A DNA stretch of 64,000 nt, from IMG/VR virus record IMGVR_UViG_3300040856_003054, positions 62,001-126,000 of that record. One strand, written 5' to 3'. This DNA comes from a virus. The notes beneath the pieces were generated by a model. The model saw only the letters and a list, made by a program, of their open reading frames with translations, searched no databases and was not told where the DNA came from. Positions 20,073 to 28,136 of the stretch are shown piece by piece; positions within the stretch are counted from its first letter, which is position 1, and the number at the start of each line of letters is the position of its first letter. A program made the position numbers and the translations under genes.

Positions 20073-22358
20073 ATGCAAAGAAAAAATCTTTGGGACCAAA
20101 TCATTTCCCAAGCAATTCCTTCAGATAAAAACGGTGTTCTTTTTCTAAATCAAGAAATCAAAGATCTTGCAGACAAATATCCTTGCGGATTTTATGGTTT
20201 TACTAAACTCAGTGCATTTCTCAACAATGAATATAAGTGTGGTCAAACTGAAAAGTTTGCTGCTGAGAGGGTTCATGATCAACGTACAGCATCTGAACGC
20301 GAAGAGTATGTAATTGTTAGTTGGATTCCATCTCCTCTTGCAAAGATTAGTTCTCAGGATCAGCGTATTCTTCTTGAACTGCACAATCTCAAGCGTTGTA
20401 CCTTGAGTAATGTTCTGGACTCTAATCGAACTTCAAAAGAGTGGGCAGTATTTCCTGATGATAATCCAGAGGAGATCTGGAGGAAGTATCTTGGTAGTAA
20501 TGCAACCAAATTTGATCTTGGACTGACCATTTGGCAACTTGAAGCGATGGATCAGATCTTTACCTTTCTTGGTGAAGGTAAGAAAAAGATCATGGCAGAA
20601 CTTGCTGCGCGATTTGGTAAGACTCTGGAATATCTTTCCTTGTTTGTTGCCAGCAAGTACAAAGTTATGGTTGTCGGAACCTATTACTTGACTGCACTCT
20701 CTTCCTTTGAGAAAGAGGTTTGTCGATATAAAGAGTTTTCTGATTTTGTTGTCCTTGAATTAGGATCGGAAACTTTTGAAGAAGATTTTGAGTATAATCT
20801 CAATCAGAATAAAAAGATTGTTGTTCTTGTCTCTCTTTGTGGTGATAAAGAAGTTGACCATAGTGTGCGCAACCAAAACGCATATATCATTGAACAATTC
20901 TCCAACAAAATCACCATCATTGATGAAGCAGACTATGGAGCACATACCGAGAGTTGTGTTCCCTTTGTAAATCGCATTGGTCACGGCGCACCTGTAATTC
21001 TCACTACAGGAACCAATAGCGAACGTGCAAGGGGTTTCCATACTGATGTTGATGCTTTCTTCAGGGTTACTTACCTTGATATGCTCATGAAAGCAGGTAC
21101 AAAACTGAGGATTAAAAATGCGATTGTCAATCAATTTAAGCGAGCAGATAAATTTGAAAGGAATCTTGCAAAGGTTCAATTCTATCGTTATGATTGGAGT
21201 CGCTTTTTGTCTTATATTGATGGTCATGAAGTAGAACTCAATCCTTCATTTGCAAAGTGTTCCACAGATGTTTGTAAAAATTCTGGATTCTGGATTGGTC
21301 TATATCAATCCTTCATGGGCGTAAGTCCAATTATGGATGTAAATGATTATAGTCTCTTTAATTGTCTTGAGAACGACACTGCAAAATCAGTTATCCAATT
21401 TACAAGTATGGATAATAAACAGTTGGATGCTCTTGAATCTATTGCAAAACCAATTCTAGATTCTCGCTATGATGTTTATGCTATTCATGGGGAAAAAATC
21501 AAAGGGAAAGACGCAGAACAATTTGTGAAGGATAAGATTCGAATTGCAGAATCTAAGGGCAAACATGTTTGGATTATTGCATGTAATATGTGCCAACGTT
21601 CCTTTAGTATTCCTGAGATCAATGTTGTCATTCTAACCTATGATAATGGTGACACTGGCGCCACTGTGCAAAAAATGAGTCGTGCTTTGACTGCTGGTGA
21701 CAGTAGAAAAATTGGTCACATTGTCTCTATTTCGATTGATGGAAGTAGAGATGATAAAGTTACCACAATGATTATTGATACGGCAAAAGAAGTTGCTGAT
21801 CATGAGGGAATTGATGTTGTTACTGCACTTCGTAAAGTCATGAAGTCTCTTCCAATTTTCCAAATGGGAGAGGATGGTTATAATATTCGACTTGAACCTG
21901 ATGAGTATTCTAAGGAAATTTTCTCATCCTCTAATTCTCATCAACTTATTACCAATAATGCAAATTTTTTCCTGGATGATAATGGATATGAAGTTCTGTT
22001 AAAGTGTTCCAATGTCATCAAAAAACTTGATAAAAACAAAGTAGATGCTGCATTTGAACCTGGGAAAACTTATTTAACAAAAAGGGAGAATAGTCCTTCC
22101 CAAAGGACTAAAGATGAGATTGCAGAACTTCGTAAAACTCTCAGGAACATTGTAGATCGCATTGATTATTGTGTTCGACAGATTTCTAAAGTTGAACGTA
22201 AGATTGATTATGCAAAGTTTGTTTCTATTCTAGAGCAGAAGAAGTATGTGAGTGAAATCATTGGCATTGATTCTTCTGAACTACAAATTCTTGTGAATGA
22301 CAATTACATTTGTAAAGATCTCTTTTCAATCTATCTTGAATGTGTGGTGAGCAAATGA
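20073..22358 (+). CDS. Large SF2 helicase/translocase, restriction-enzyme-like
   Basis: This gene encodes 761 residues. It has a Walker A variant AARFGKT (178-184) within MAELAARFGKT, motif II DEAD (284-287), a motif III-like LTTGTN (about 312), and a motif VI-like QKMSRAL (533-539). The RFGKT form of motif I is the one I associate with the helicase subunits of restriction-like and phage SF2 enzymes. N-terminal 170 residues and C-terminal 190 (coiled, RTKDEIAELRKTLRNIVDRI) are extra domains. It overlaps the methyltransferase-like gene by four bases, suggesting a joint complex. Confidence 0.8.
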   Translation: MQRKNLWDQIISQAIPSDKNGVLFLNQEIKDLADKYPCGFYGFTKLSAFLNNEYKCGQTEKFAAERVHDQRTASEREEYVIVSWIPSPLAKISSQDQRILLELHNLKRCTLSNVLDSNRTSKEWAVFPDDNPEEIWRKYLGSNATKFDLGLTIWQLEAMDQIFTFLGEGKKKIMAELAARFGKTLEYLSLFVASKYKVMVVGTYYLTALSSFEKEVCRYKEFSDFVVLELGSETFEEDFEYNLNQNKKIVVLVSLCGDKEVDHSVRNQNAYIIEQFSNKITIIDEADYGAHTESCVPFVNRIGHGAPVILTTGTNSERARGFHTDVDAFFRVTYLDMLMKAGTKLRIKNAIVNQFKRADKFERNLAKVQFYRYDWSRFLSYIDGHEVELNPSFAKCSTDVCKNSGFWIGLYQSFMGVSPIMDVNDYSLFNCLENDTAKSVIQFTSMDNKQLDALESIAKPILDSRYDVYAIHGEKIKGKDAEQFVKDKIRIAESKGKHVWIIACNMCQRSFSIPEINVVILTYDNGDTGATVQKMSRALTAGDSRKIGHIVSISIDGSRDDKVTTMIIDTAKEVADHEGIDVVTALRKVMKSLPIFQMGEDGYNIRLEPDEYSKEIFSSSNSHQLITNNANFFLDDNGYEVLLKCSNVIKKLDKNKVDAAFEPGKTYLTKRENSPSQRTKDEIAELRKTLRNIVDRIDYCVRQISKVERKIDYAKFVSILEQKKYVSEIIGIDSSELQILVNDNYICKDLFSIYLECVVSK

Positions 22359-23200
22359 CTTTTCTTACTATTGAACAATACCAAAAGTATTTCTCCTGTG
22401 ATGAGAATACTTTGATTCTTGGTTCTCCTCAAATTGCACTAATTGCCGATCTTCTTGGTGAAAAGTTTGTCTATGCTTCTACCATTGATGATGTGAATAA
22501 GAAGTATGATCGGGTTTTGATTGATGTTGAGGAGGGGAAACAATATCGTAACATCAAACAAAAAACTGAGAAAACATGGTACAATGATGCTGTAAAGTGT
22601 CTGAGTAAGACTGGTGTATTGATTGGAGCATTTCCAAGGAAAGTTTGCTCTTCATTTTCCTCTTCCACTCAAGCACATCGAAGAGGTGTTATCAAACAAT
22701 CTGGTTATGATATTACCATGATTGAAAACGATAGAATGATTGTGAAAAATAATTCACAGTCTCTCTCTACCATTCAATATGGGAACAAGACAATTACTTT
22801 GGACACTAAAAAAGTACCAATCCTTCACACATACAACGAAAAGCATTATAATTACTTAATGCAAACTGATCTCTCAAAATCTATTGAGAAATACTCTCTT
22901 CCAGGTAAAAAAATTCGCAACATTGAAGGAGACAAAAAGGAAATAAATGAGATGGGTAAAGAAGGTCTATTGATCTTCACAAATTGTCGCTCTCTTAAAG
23001 TTATTAAACTTGAAGATGTTGATAAATTGAGTTCCGCTGCAGATTGTCATTTGTTCCCATCTGTAAAGGAAAGAGATCTCTACTATAATGCTCTTTTGTC
23101 TCTAAAGGTTCAAGAATTTGCAATGAATCTTTCTCATTATCAACCAATCAATGTTAAAATGAGATCATACCTGTTCAATCCAAATATTTTTTCGCTGTAG
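22355..23200 (+). CDS. Methyltransferase-like protein, catalytic motif unclear
   Basis: This gene encodes 281 residues from the ATG at 22355. An alternating strand/helix pattern (NTLILGSPQIALIADLLGEK, then YDRVLIDVEEGKQY, and LSKTGVLIGAFPRK) resembles a Rossmann-type methyltransferase core. However, I see no NPPY/DPPY motif: the corresponding strand ends DVEEG. It is coupled to the RFGKT helicase and followed four bases later by a Dam-type methylase. It could be a specificity or degenerate methylase subunit, or a divergent enzyme on a different substrate. The call is tentative. Confidence 0.45.
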   Translation: MTFLTIEQYQKYFSCDENTLILGSPQIALIADLLGEKFVYASTIDDVNKKYDRVLIDVEEGKQYRNIKQKTEKTWYNDAVKCLSKTGVLIGAFPRKVCSSFSSSTQAHRRGVIKQSGYDITMIENDRMIVKNNSQSLSTIQYGNKTITLDTKKVPILHTYNEKHYNYLMQTDLSKSIEKYSLPGKKIRNIEGDKKEINEMGKEGLLIFTNCRSLKVIKLEDVDKLSSAADCHLFPSVKERDLYYNALLSLKVQEFAMNLSHYQPINVKMRSYLFNPNIFSL

Positions 23201-23204
23201 TTTT

Positions 23205-24041
23205 ATGAAATATACATCCACAAGTTTATATCGCTATGCTGGTGGTAAAAACAAAATGAAAGATGAGATCATTAAGATCATTGATGAGGTTCATCCAAAT
23301 CTAGAAAGAATGATGTCACCTTTCATGGGTGGTGGATGTATCGAACTCTCACTTGCAGCAAGAGGTGTAAAGGTTCAAGCATATGACTTGTTCCGACCTC
23401 TTGCTGATTTTTGGGAGATTCTTACAACTGAAGGTGGAAAAAGAATTGCAGAAGAAGCAGCAAAGCACTATCCAGTGAGAGATAGAGAACACTACAAATC
23501 ATTTCTACCACTGCTTGAGAGTGACGATAAGTTCACTCGGGCGTGGTCTTTTTATATTTCTATCAAATGTGCATTTAGCGGAGATCTTGGTCACACATCA
23601 GAATCATCAAGAAAGAATCTCTGTGCTGCGAGTTTGATTAAACTTGCAGGATTCCATAATCCAAACTTCTCATTCTCTTTTGGAGATTGCTTTGAGACAA
23701 TACCAAAGCATCAGAATGACTTTTTATACTTGGATCCACCATACTATAAGACAACTTCATACTATTATGGTATTGATGGAAGCACACATGAAGGATTCAA
23801 TCACGATAAACTTGCAGAGATCTTGAAAGAACATGAAGGTGGATTTGTGATGTCTTATGACAACACAGATTATCTCAAAGAACTCTACAAGGATTGGACA
23901 GAGTTTCGCTATCTTGAATTTGATTATCAGATGGCGGGTGATGTAAGTCGTAGGGGTAAAAAGACCGAACTTATTCTCATTAAAGAACCCAAAATCAAAC
24001 CAGAATCTAATGTAAATGTCTTGGAGAGTTTATTGTATTGA
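23205..24041 (+). CDS. DNA N6-adenine methyltransferase (Dam/D12 class)
   Basis: This gene encodes 278 residues, the usual length for the family. Motifs: YAGGKNK (11-17; motif X), PFMGGG (39-44; motif I, SAM binding) and DPPY (177-180; motif IV, catalytic). The middle region, about 75-150, is the target-recognition part. It methylates adenine in a short, here unknown, site, giving protection from restriction or marking phage DNA. It follows the methyltransferase-like gene after four bases and ends just before a terminator. Confidence 0.93.
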   Translation: MKYTSTSLYRYAGGKNKMKDEIIKIIDEVHPNLERMMSPFMGGGCIELSLAARGVKVQAYDLFRPLADFWEILTTEGGKRIAEEAAKHYPVRDREHYKSFLPLLESDDKFTRAWSFYISIKCAFSGDLGHTSESSRKNLCAASLIKLAGFHNPNFSFSFGDCFETIPKHQNDFLYLDPPYYKTTSYYYGIDGSTHEGFNHDKLAEILKEHEGGFVMSYDNTDYLKELYKDWTEFRYLEFDYQMAGDVSRRGKKTELILIKEPKIKPESNVNVLESLLY

Positions 24042-24098
24042 GGACACTTGGAGAAGTGTCCTACAGGTGCTTGAGGGGGTCGCAGGAGACCCTATAAT
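24042..24098 (+). promoter_or_regulatory. Hairpins and sigma70 promoter
   Basis: A perfect hairpin GGACACTT/AAGTGTCC with loop GGAG (24042-24061) follows the methylase stop. TTGAGG (24071-24076), 16 bases and TATAAT (24093-24098) form a promoter. GGGTC/GACCC (24077-24081 with 24088-24092) folds within its spacer. The layout is terminator plus promoter, as at 5879 and 7769. Confidence 0.65.
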
Positions 24099-24124
24099 AC
24101 AAAGGTAATCGACAGGACACTTCA

Positions 24125-24538
24125 ATGGCGACCAGAGGAAGAATCGGCATCGAACTCAAAAATGGTTCGGTGCTTTCTGTTTATCACCATTGGGACTCAT
24201 ATGAATCTTGGTTGGGTCGTATTCTGAACACTCACTACAACACCCGTCAGAAAGTTGCTGAACTAATTGATGGGGGTGATATGAGTTCCTGCTGGTCTGA
24301 TGATCGTTGGGATGATAGTGCTGATGGTTCTTATGGTCCTCAATACTACTCCCAAAGGGGCGAAGATCGCCCACCACGACTTGATGCTAACCTTGCAGAG
24401 TATTTGCTCCCTGATGGTGCAGAAGAGTTCCACTACATTTTTCGTAACGGTGAATGGGTGTGCTATAATATGAATCAGTTTGATGATTCCAAACTACCTG
24501 AAATCGTCGAAATTCCTTCTGCTGCTCTTTACGTTTGA
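24125..24538 (+). CDS. Conserved phage protein (MATRGRIGIEL family)
   Basis: This gene encodes 137 residues and is the first gene after the promoter. The start MATRGRIGIELKNGSVLSVY with HHWDSY and GRIL is a pattern I recall in many unrelated phages as a small domain of unknown function. The middle is Asp/Ser/Trp-rich (CWSDDRWDDSADGSYG) and the C-terminus is beta-like. There is no catalytic motif that I can name. Confidence 0.72.
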   Translation: MATRGRIGIELKNGSVLSVYHHWDSYESWLGRILNTHYNTRQKVAELIDGGDMSSCWSDDRWDDSADGSYGPQYYSQRGEDRPPRLDANLAEYLLPDGAEEFHYIFRNGEWVCYNMNQFDDSKLPEIVEIPSAALYV

Positions 24539-24546
24539 ACATTATC

Positions 24547-24789
24547 ATGGAAACTATGGAATTGAACGAAACCAACTATTGCGATCAGCAACCTGTCACA
24601 GTGGAGTTTACTTTTGAAGAACATGATCTTCTCAATGACATTCTGTGTCATGCTTCTGATGGAATGTATGTAGCATGTCCAAATTATCATGAACTTCCAG
24701 AAGATTCTGAATTTGTGCAACGATTCAAGATGCTTGAACAACTCAGGCATAAATCTAATCAACTTTGGGCACAACGATTTGGTAACTGA
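24547..24789 (+). CDS. Small acidic helical protein
   Basis: This gene encodes 80 residues from the ATG at 24547; Met 4 (24556) is an alternative. It has a beta strand (VTVEFTFEE), then helices with His and Cys (HDLLNDILCHASDG, FKMLEQLRHKSNQLW). It is acidic and soluble. No family is recognised. Confidence 0.65.
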   Translation: METMELNETNYCDQQPVTVEFTFEEHDLLNDILCHASDGMYVACPNYHELPEDSEFVQRFKMLEQLRHKSNQLWAQRFGN

Positions 24790-24792
24790 TTC

Positions 24793-24984
24793 ATGAAAAC
24801 TTCTACTGCTCTTGGTGTTGCTTTTGGTGTACTTGTTCTTGCTGTTGCAGGACTATTTTTCCAAGCATGGATACTTGGAATTATTCTTTCTTGGTTTAGT
24901 GTCTCGTTGACATTCTGGCAAAACTTTCTTATTATTCTTCTTGCCAATATGATTACTTACAACTCTGGAGGTTCTTCTAAGTGA
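24793..24984 (+). CDS. Small two-pass membrane protein
   Basis: This gene encodes 63 residues, almost entirely hydrophobic: ALGVAFGVLVLAVAGLFF (6-23) and a second helix (SLTFWQNFLIILLANMI, 38-54). The tail is Gly/Ser-rich. It is GTGA-coupled to the next gene, also a membrane protein. Three tiny membrane genes lie in a row here, which hints at one membrane function, perhaps superinfection exclusion or lysis control, but this is inference. Confidence 0.65.
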   Translation: MKTSTALGVAFGVLVLAVAGLFFQAWILGIILSWFSVSLTFWQNFLIILLANMITYNSGGSSK

Positions 24985-25139
24985 ATCGTAAATATGTCGC
25001 ATCATTTGTATTAGGTTTTCTTGCTATTATTGGATGGAATGTGTTTCTAATCCAACGCGATGAGCGACTTTATGATTCATACTATCGCGCAAAAGCGATA
25101 GAGAATCTTCAGAAACCTCCATCTGCAGAGATTCGGTGA
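24981..25139 (+). CDS. Small single-pass membrane protein, GTG start
   Basis: This gene encodes 52 residues from GTG overlapping the prior TGA. One hydrophobic segment (ASFVLGFLAIIGWNVFLI, 7-24) is followed by a charged helix (RDERLYDSYYRAKAIENLQK). Probable topology is N-terminus in, although orientation is uncertain. It is coupled to the next gene through GTGA. Confidence 0.6.
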   Translation: MNRKYVASFVLGFLAIIGWNVFLIQRDERLYDSYYRAKAIENLQKPPSAEIR

Positions 25140-25246
25140 TTTACTTTCTTCTCATCTCTGCAGCATTTGGATGGTGCTTTACTGTCCTATTCTCAAAACA
25201 CTTCAACTATCTGGACGAGAACAATGATTCCCAAAAGCATCCGTGA
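25136..25246 (+). CDS. Tiny membrane protein, GTG start
   Basis: This gene encodes 36 residues from GTG overlapping the previous stop. It is hydrophobic for residues 2-20 (IYFLLISAAFGWCFTVLF), then has a polar tail. Its size makes it the least certain of the three membrane genes, but the GTGA coupling and composition support it. Confidence 0.5.
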   Translation: MIYFLLISAAFGWCFTVLFSKHFNYLDENNDSQKHP

Positions 25247-25361
25247 CCTTATCAAAAAAGCAGAAATGGACAAAGTAGCAGAAGAGTTTTGGAAAGAGAT
25301 TGAGGCAGAAGCAGCGGCAAGAGAAGTAACCGTAGAATACTATTTGGCCGAGTTCTATTAA
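25224..25361 (+). CDS. Short acidic helical protein
   Basis: This gene encodes 45 residues from the ATG at 25224, overlapping the previous gene by 23 bases. It is Glu/Ala/Lys-rich helix (IRDLIKKAEMDKVAEEFWKE then IEAEAAARE). No function is recognised. Confidence 0.55.
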   Translation: MIPKSIRDLIKKAEMDKVAEEFWKEIEAEAAAREVTVEYYLAEFY

Positions 25362-25363
25362 CT

Positions 25364-25391
25364 TGACAAGCAACACTTTTAATTCTAAACT
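25364..25391 (+). promoter_or_regulatory. Sigma70-like promoter
   Basis: A perfect -35 TTGACA (25364-25369), 16 bases, and TAAACT (25386-25391). It lies right after the stop of the 25224 gene and 24 bases before the ATG at 25415. Confidence 0.7.
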
Positions 25392-25414
25392 TGAGAGGTA
25401 ATTTACACAAACAA

Positions 25415-25654
25415 ATGGCACAAAAGTTCTTGTATATCGTCGATCACTTTTGCAACTTTCCCCGTTCAGAATATGGTGGAATTTGGAATGTTATTGCAGA
25501 AGATGACGATGAATGTTTCGATTTGATTAAAGATTATGATGATGGTTTCAACGAAGAATATTATGTAAATCTTCGTGAAAAAGTAGTCAATGCAAGAACT
25601 TATGCTCTTGCTGAAGATGTAGAATCCACTATTGTTGAAAGTTTCACCACCTGA
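25415..25654 (+). CDS. Conserved small acidic protein
   Basis: This gene encodes 79 residues from the ATG at 25415; an in-frame TTG at 25391 lies inside the -10 box and is excluded. The pattern FLYIVDHFCNFPRSEYGGIW followed by NVIAEDDDECFDLI is one I recall in cyanophage small proteins. The C-terminus is helical (LREKVVNARTYALAEDVES). Function is unknown. Confidence 0.7.
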   Translation: MAQKFLYIVDHFCNFPRSEYGGIWNVIAEDDDECFDLIKDYDDGFNEEYYVNLREKVVNARTYALAEDVESTIVESFTT

Positions 25655-25656
25655 TT

Positions 25657-25824
25657 ATGACACAAAATGTTGCCCACTCGAACAAAATGTTGGTTGATTT
25701 GAAAGAACAATACCAAGCACAAATCAGTCGCCTTCAGAATAAAATCAGTGAGCAAGAGCAGGAAATCTTGAAACTTAAAACACTGATTTCTCTTCTATCT
25801 GTTGAAAGAGAATATGACGTGTGA
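25657..25824 (+). CDS. Short coiled-coil protein
   Basis: This gene encodes 55 residues. Nearly the whole chain is a coiled coil (LKEQYQAQISRLQNKISEQE then QEILKLKTLISLLSVER). It likely forms dimers or trimers. It starts two bases after the previous stop and overlaps the next gene by 11 bases. Confidence 0.6.
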   Translation: MTQNVAHSNKMLVDLKEQYQAQISRLQNKISEQEQEILKLKTLISLLSVEREYDV

Positions 25825-26104
25825 AGTTCCTCCTCTACCCTATTCCCCCCCAGAGGGGTATTTTTATGAAGCAGAAGAGTTCAAGAGGAATGTTGTTAGT
25901 ATCTGGTTATGTAATACTCACAAGTTTGTCTATAATGGTGGTGTTCAAACCAGAACTATTCACTCTTTTTACAACACCAAAACCAGAGAATACTTTGCCC
26001 CAATCAATAGTAAGACCATTGGTGCTTGTGTAAATATCAAGGAAACGCGGAATTACTCTGCGATGCCGATTAAATATATCGGATTGGAGCAGTTCTTTGT
26101 ATGA
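25814..26104 (+). CDS. Small protein of unknown function
   Basis: This gene encodes 96 residues from the ATG at 25814. The N-terminus is Pro-rich (CEVPPLPYSPPEGYFYEAEE), then beta-like segments (NVVSIWLCNTHKFVYNGG, TRTIHSFYNTKTREYFAPI) and MPIKYIGLEQFF at the end. It is basic. ATGA overlap with the next gene. No family is recognised. Confidence 0.65.
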   Translation: MTCEVPPLPYSPPEGYFYEAEEFKRNVVSIWLCNTHKFVYNGGVQTRTIHSFYNTKTREYFAPINSKTIGACVNIKETRNYSAMPIKYIGLEQFFV

Positions 26105-26367
26105 CAGAATACATTCCAAAAATCAATGATTATGTTGTATGGACAAAAGGTGTTGAAGGTTGGATTTATTTTGTGGATGAAGAATACATCACCATTGAGT
26201 ATATTGTTCGCCCAAAAAATAAAGTAAACTATCGCGCTTGTCCTATTCATGCAAATGAAAGATTGCTTGTGGTTTGTTATAAGGAACAATGGAACGAATT
26301 AGAATACATCAAGTCCCGTCAATCAATCTATGAAGAAGAGGAAAACTGCTTGGCGATTGTAAGTTAG
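26101..26367 (+). CDS. Conserved small beta-rich protein
   Basis: This gene encodes 88 residues. The sequence PKINDYVVWTKGVEGWIYF, then EYITIEYIVRPKNK and LLVVCYKEQWNELEYIKSR, matches a small cyanophage family I recall, with an SH3-like strand pattern. Function is unknown. The stop is followed by HEG element D. Confidence 0.7.
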   Translation: MTEYIPKINDYVVWTKGVEGWIYFVDEEYITIEYIVRPKNKVNYRACPIHANERLLVVCYKEQWNELEYIKSRQSIYEEEENCLAIVS

Positions 26368-26378
26368 TATTGTGGGCA

Positions 26379-26446
26379 GCAACATTGCGGGGGCGTAAGG
26401 TTGTGTAAGTCCCACTTTTATGGTATAAATAATAATACCCCCGCAA
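26379..26446 (+). promoter_or_regulatory. HEG switch element D
   Basis: TTGCGGGGG (26385-26393) is perfectly complementary to CCCCCGCAA (26438-26446), five to eight bases before the HEG start codons (26451 or 26454). A local stem GCAAC/GTTGT (26379-26383 with 26400-26404) encloses the 5' arm. The late promoter TATAAATA is at 26424-26431. It lacks the compact terminator hairpin of the others; instead GTGGG (26372-26376) can pair with CCCAC (26411-26415) before TTTT. Confidence 0.68.
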
Positions 26447-26450
26447 AAGA

Positions 26451-27227
26451 ATGATGAACTATCTAAAAGTTTATTGTAACCTCATCAGGAAAGCAGAGAA
26501 TAGAACTCCACCTGAAGGTTATACGGAAAAACATCATATATTTCCAAAGAGCATTTATGGAAATAACAATAGAGTTGTAATTTTCACTGCAAGAGAGCAC
26601 TATATTGCTCACGCATTATTGGAAAAAGTTTGTATCCAAAGGTATGGATTGAAAGATAAAAGAACTATAAAAATGATTTATGCCCATAGTGGAATGAAAG
26701 GTAATAATGGTTATATCAATTCCACTTTATATGAAGGTGCAAGAAAAAGAAGAAGTGATAATATGAAAGGAAAACCTTTGTATATTCCAACTGAAAAGCA
26801 TAAAGAAGAAATCAGACAAAGAAGATTGGGAACCAAAGCATCCGAAGAAACAAAAAGAAAAATGAGCGAATCGCATAGAGGTAAAAAATGTCCTCCAAGA
26901 AGTGAAGAATGGAAAAAAAGGGTGGGTGAGAGAATGAAAAAATATGTTGGAGAAAAAAATCCTTTTTATGGAAAAAAACATACAGAAGAAACTAAAAGAA
27001 AGATAAGTGATTCGAAAAAAGGTAAAAAGTATGATAAGAAAATAATAAAAAAATCAAAATACTTATGCAAAGTTAAAAATTCCAAAGGAGAAGTATTTTC
27101 TACCACAAATTTAAAAAATTTTTGTAGAGAAAATAATCTAAACCCCAGTTGCATGTATAGAATAATATCTGGCAAACAAATTCAACATAAAGGATGGGAA
27201 ATTGTTGAAAGAATTAAAATAGAATGA
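26451..27227 (+). CDS. HNH homing endonuclease
   Basis: This gene encodes 258 residues from ATG 26451 (or 257 from ATG 26454). The N-terminal HNH domain is almost the same as in the 11591 enzyme: EKHHIFPKS and RVVIFTAREHYIAHALL. Several NUMOD3-like repeats follow (EEIRQRRLGTKASEETKRKM, ETKRKISDSKKGKK). The C-terminal module is different from that enzyme: KSKYLCKVKNSKGEVFSTTN and NFCRENNLNPSCMYRIISGK, a NUMOD1-like helix-turn-helix. It is driven by element D; the stop overlaps the next ATG. Confidence 0.92.
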   Translation: MMNYLKVYCNLIRKAENRTPPEGYTEKHHIFPKSIYGNNNRVVIFTAREHYIAHALLEKVCIQRYGLKDKRTIKMIYAHSGMKGNNGYINSTLYEGARKRRSDNMKGKPLYIPTEKHKEEIRQRRLGTKASEETKRKMSESHRGKKCPPRSEEWKKRVGERMKKYVGEKNPFYGKKHTEETKRKISDSKKGKKYDKKIIKKSKYLCKVKNSKGEVFSTTNLKNFCRENNLNPSCMYRIISGKQIQHKGWEIVERIKIE

Positions 27228-27493
27228 AAAAGAAAAAAGGATTTCTTTATTATGTTTACTGTGCTTTGGGTGAAAAATCTCATCCACATTGCAACAAAAC
27301 AGCAGATAGAGTTGCTCTTATTCGTTTATTGATTACTCTACAAATTTTAATCACTAATGGTTTTATTGTTGCTAATGCCATCCGACATTGGAATGATAAA
27401 ACAACCATCCAAGTTGTGATTGATTCTTCAACTCTTCCAGAATATCAAACACCAGAAGCAATAAAAACTAATAAATCCTTTGAGTTCGAATAA
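27224..27493 (+). CDS. Conserved small membrane protein
   Basis: This gene encodes 89 residues. The N-terminus has a Cys/His motif (YCALGEKSHPHCNKTADRVA, residues 11-30), then a hydrophobic helix (LIRLLITLQILITNGFIVAN, about 32-51) and a polar tail. I recall the CALGE...HxxCNKxAD plus membrane helix design from cyanophages; no role is known. The stop overlaps AATAAATA (27489-27496), the promoter of the next gene. Confidence 0.68.
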   Translation: MKKKKGFLYYVYCALGEKSHPHCNKTADRVALIRLLITLQILITNGFIVANAIRHWNDKTTIQVVIDSSTLPEYQTPEAIKTNKSFEFE

Positions 27494-27496
27494 ATA
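27489..27496 (+). promoter_or_regulatory. Late promoter AATAAATA
   Basis: It matches the NATAAATA late box and lies 16 bases before the ATG at 27513, overlapping the preceding stop codon. Confidence 0.6.
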
Positions 27497-27512
27497 ATCA
27501 AAAACAAGAAAG

Positions 27513-27929
27513 ATGCTGACATTTAGAGAGTTCTACGAAATCTGTGAAGGTAAGAAACCTGATACTCCTCCACACGCAGTTCCTGGGACTGTGAATAGAG
27601 ATTCTAGTGGCACTCTAACATATACTCTTCAGCGTTATGATGGACCAAAGGTTAAACCATCAAAGAAAGAAATTGAGAACCAAGTATTAGACCAGAGTGG
27701 TAGAAACAAAGTAGAAAAACATGCCAAGAGAGTGGCAAAGTCAATTAAAAAAATTGAAGAAGATATTGAAACAAGACGTAGAGAGTTGAGACAGAGACAA
27801 AAAGATCAAATGTCAGCACAAAGAGAACGTGTTGCAGGTTATCATGCAGCACAACAAGAGAAAAAAGAAAAGGAATCAGAAAGAGAAGAACTTAAAAAAG
27901 AAATCAAGAGAGAACTCAAGGACAGTTGA
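27513..27929 (+). CDS. Candidate internal head protein with capsid-targeting-like N-terminus
   Basis: This gene encodes 138 residues. The N-terminus MLTFREFYEICE followed by Gly matches the T4 capsid-targeting sequence of internal proteins (M-x-T-[YF]-x-E-F...E), where the head protease gp21 cuts after [IL]-x-E. Here the cut would follow ICE at residue 12. The rest is a very charged Lys/Arg/Glu/Gln helix, as expected for small DNA-associated internal proteins. A late-type promoter precedes it. The targeting role is inference by analogy. Confidence 0.6.
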   Translation: MLTFREFYEICEGKKPDTPPHAVPGTVNRDSSGTLTYTLQRYDGPKVKPSKKEIENQVLDQSGRNKVEKHAKRVAKSIKKIEEDIETRRRELRQRQKDQMSAQRERVAGYHAAQQEKKEKESEREELKKEIKRELKDS

Positions 27930-27968
27930 GGAACCGTCCACCATTCTCACACAAGCACCTTAATCTCC

Positions 27969-27976
27969 TGTATATT
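27969..27976 (+). promoter_or_regulatory. Extended -10-like promoter (TGTATATT)
   Basis: TG followed by TATATT (27971-27976), 27 bases before the ATG at 28003. It resembles TGTATATT at 33867-33874. No good -35. Confidence 0.4.
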
Positions 27977-28002
27977 ACATTTGTTCAGTTGAGGAACACC
28001 AA

Positions 28003-28134
28003 ATGAATCACTTTGATGATATTCAGGTTGAAGAACTTGAAAACTTTGACTTTTGTTTTGATGGTCTCTTCGATGAAGAAGAGAAAGATGCACAATCTTT
28101 CAACTCTTACCTGAACTCTAACATTGATTATTGA
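28003..28134 (+). CDS. Tiny very acidic protein
   Basis: This gene encodes 43 residues rich in Asp, Glu, Phe and Asn (VEELENFDFCFDGLFDEEEK). The acidic charge might mimic DNA, but this is speculation. It starts 27 bases after a -10-like box. The next gene begins two bases after its stop. Confidence 0.55.
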   Translation: MNHFDDIQVEELENFDFCFDGLFDEEEKDAQSFNSYLNSNIDY

Positions 28135-28136
28135 TT

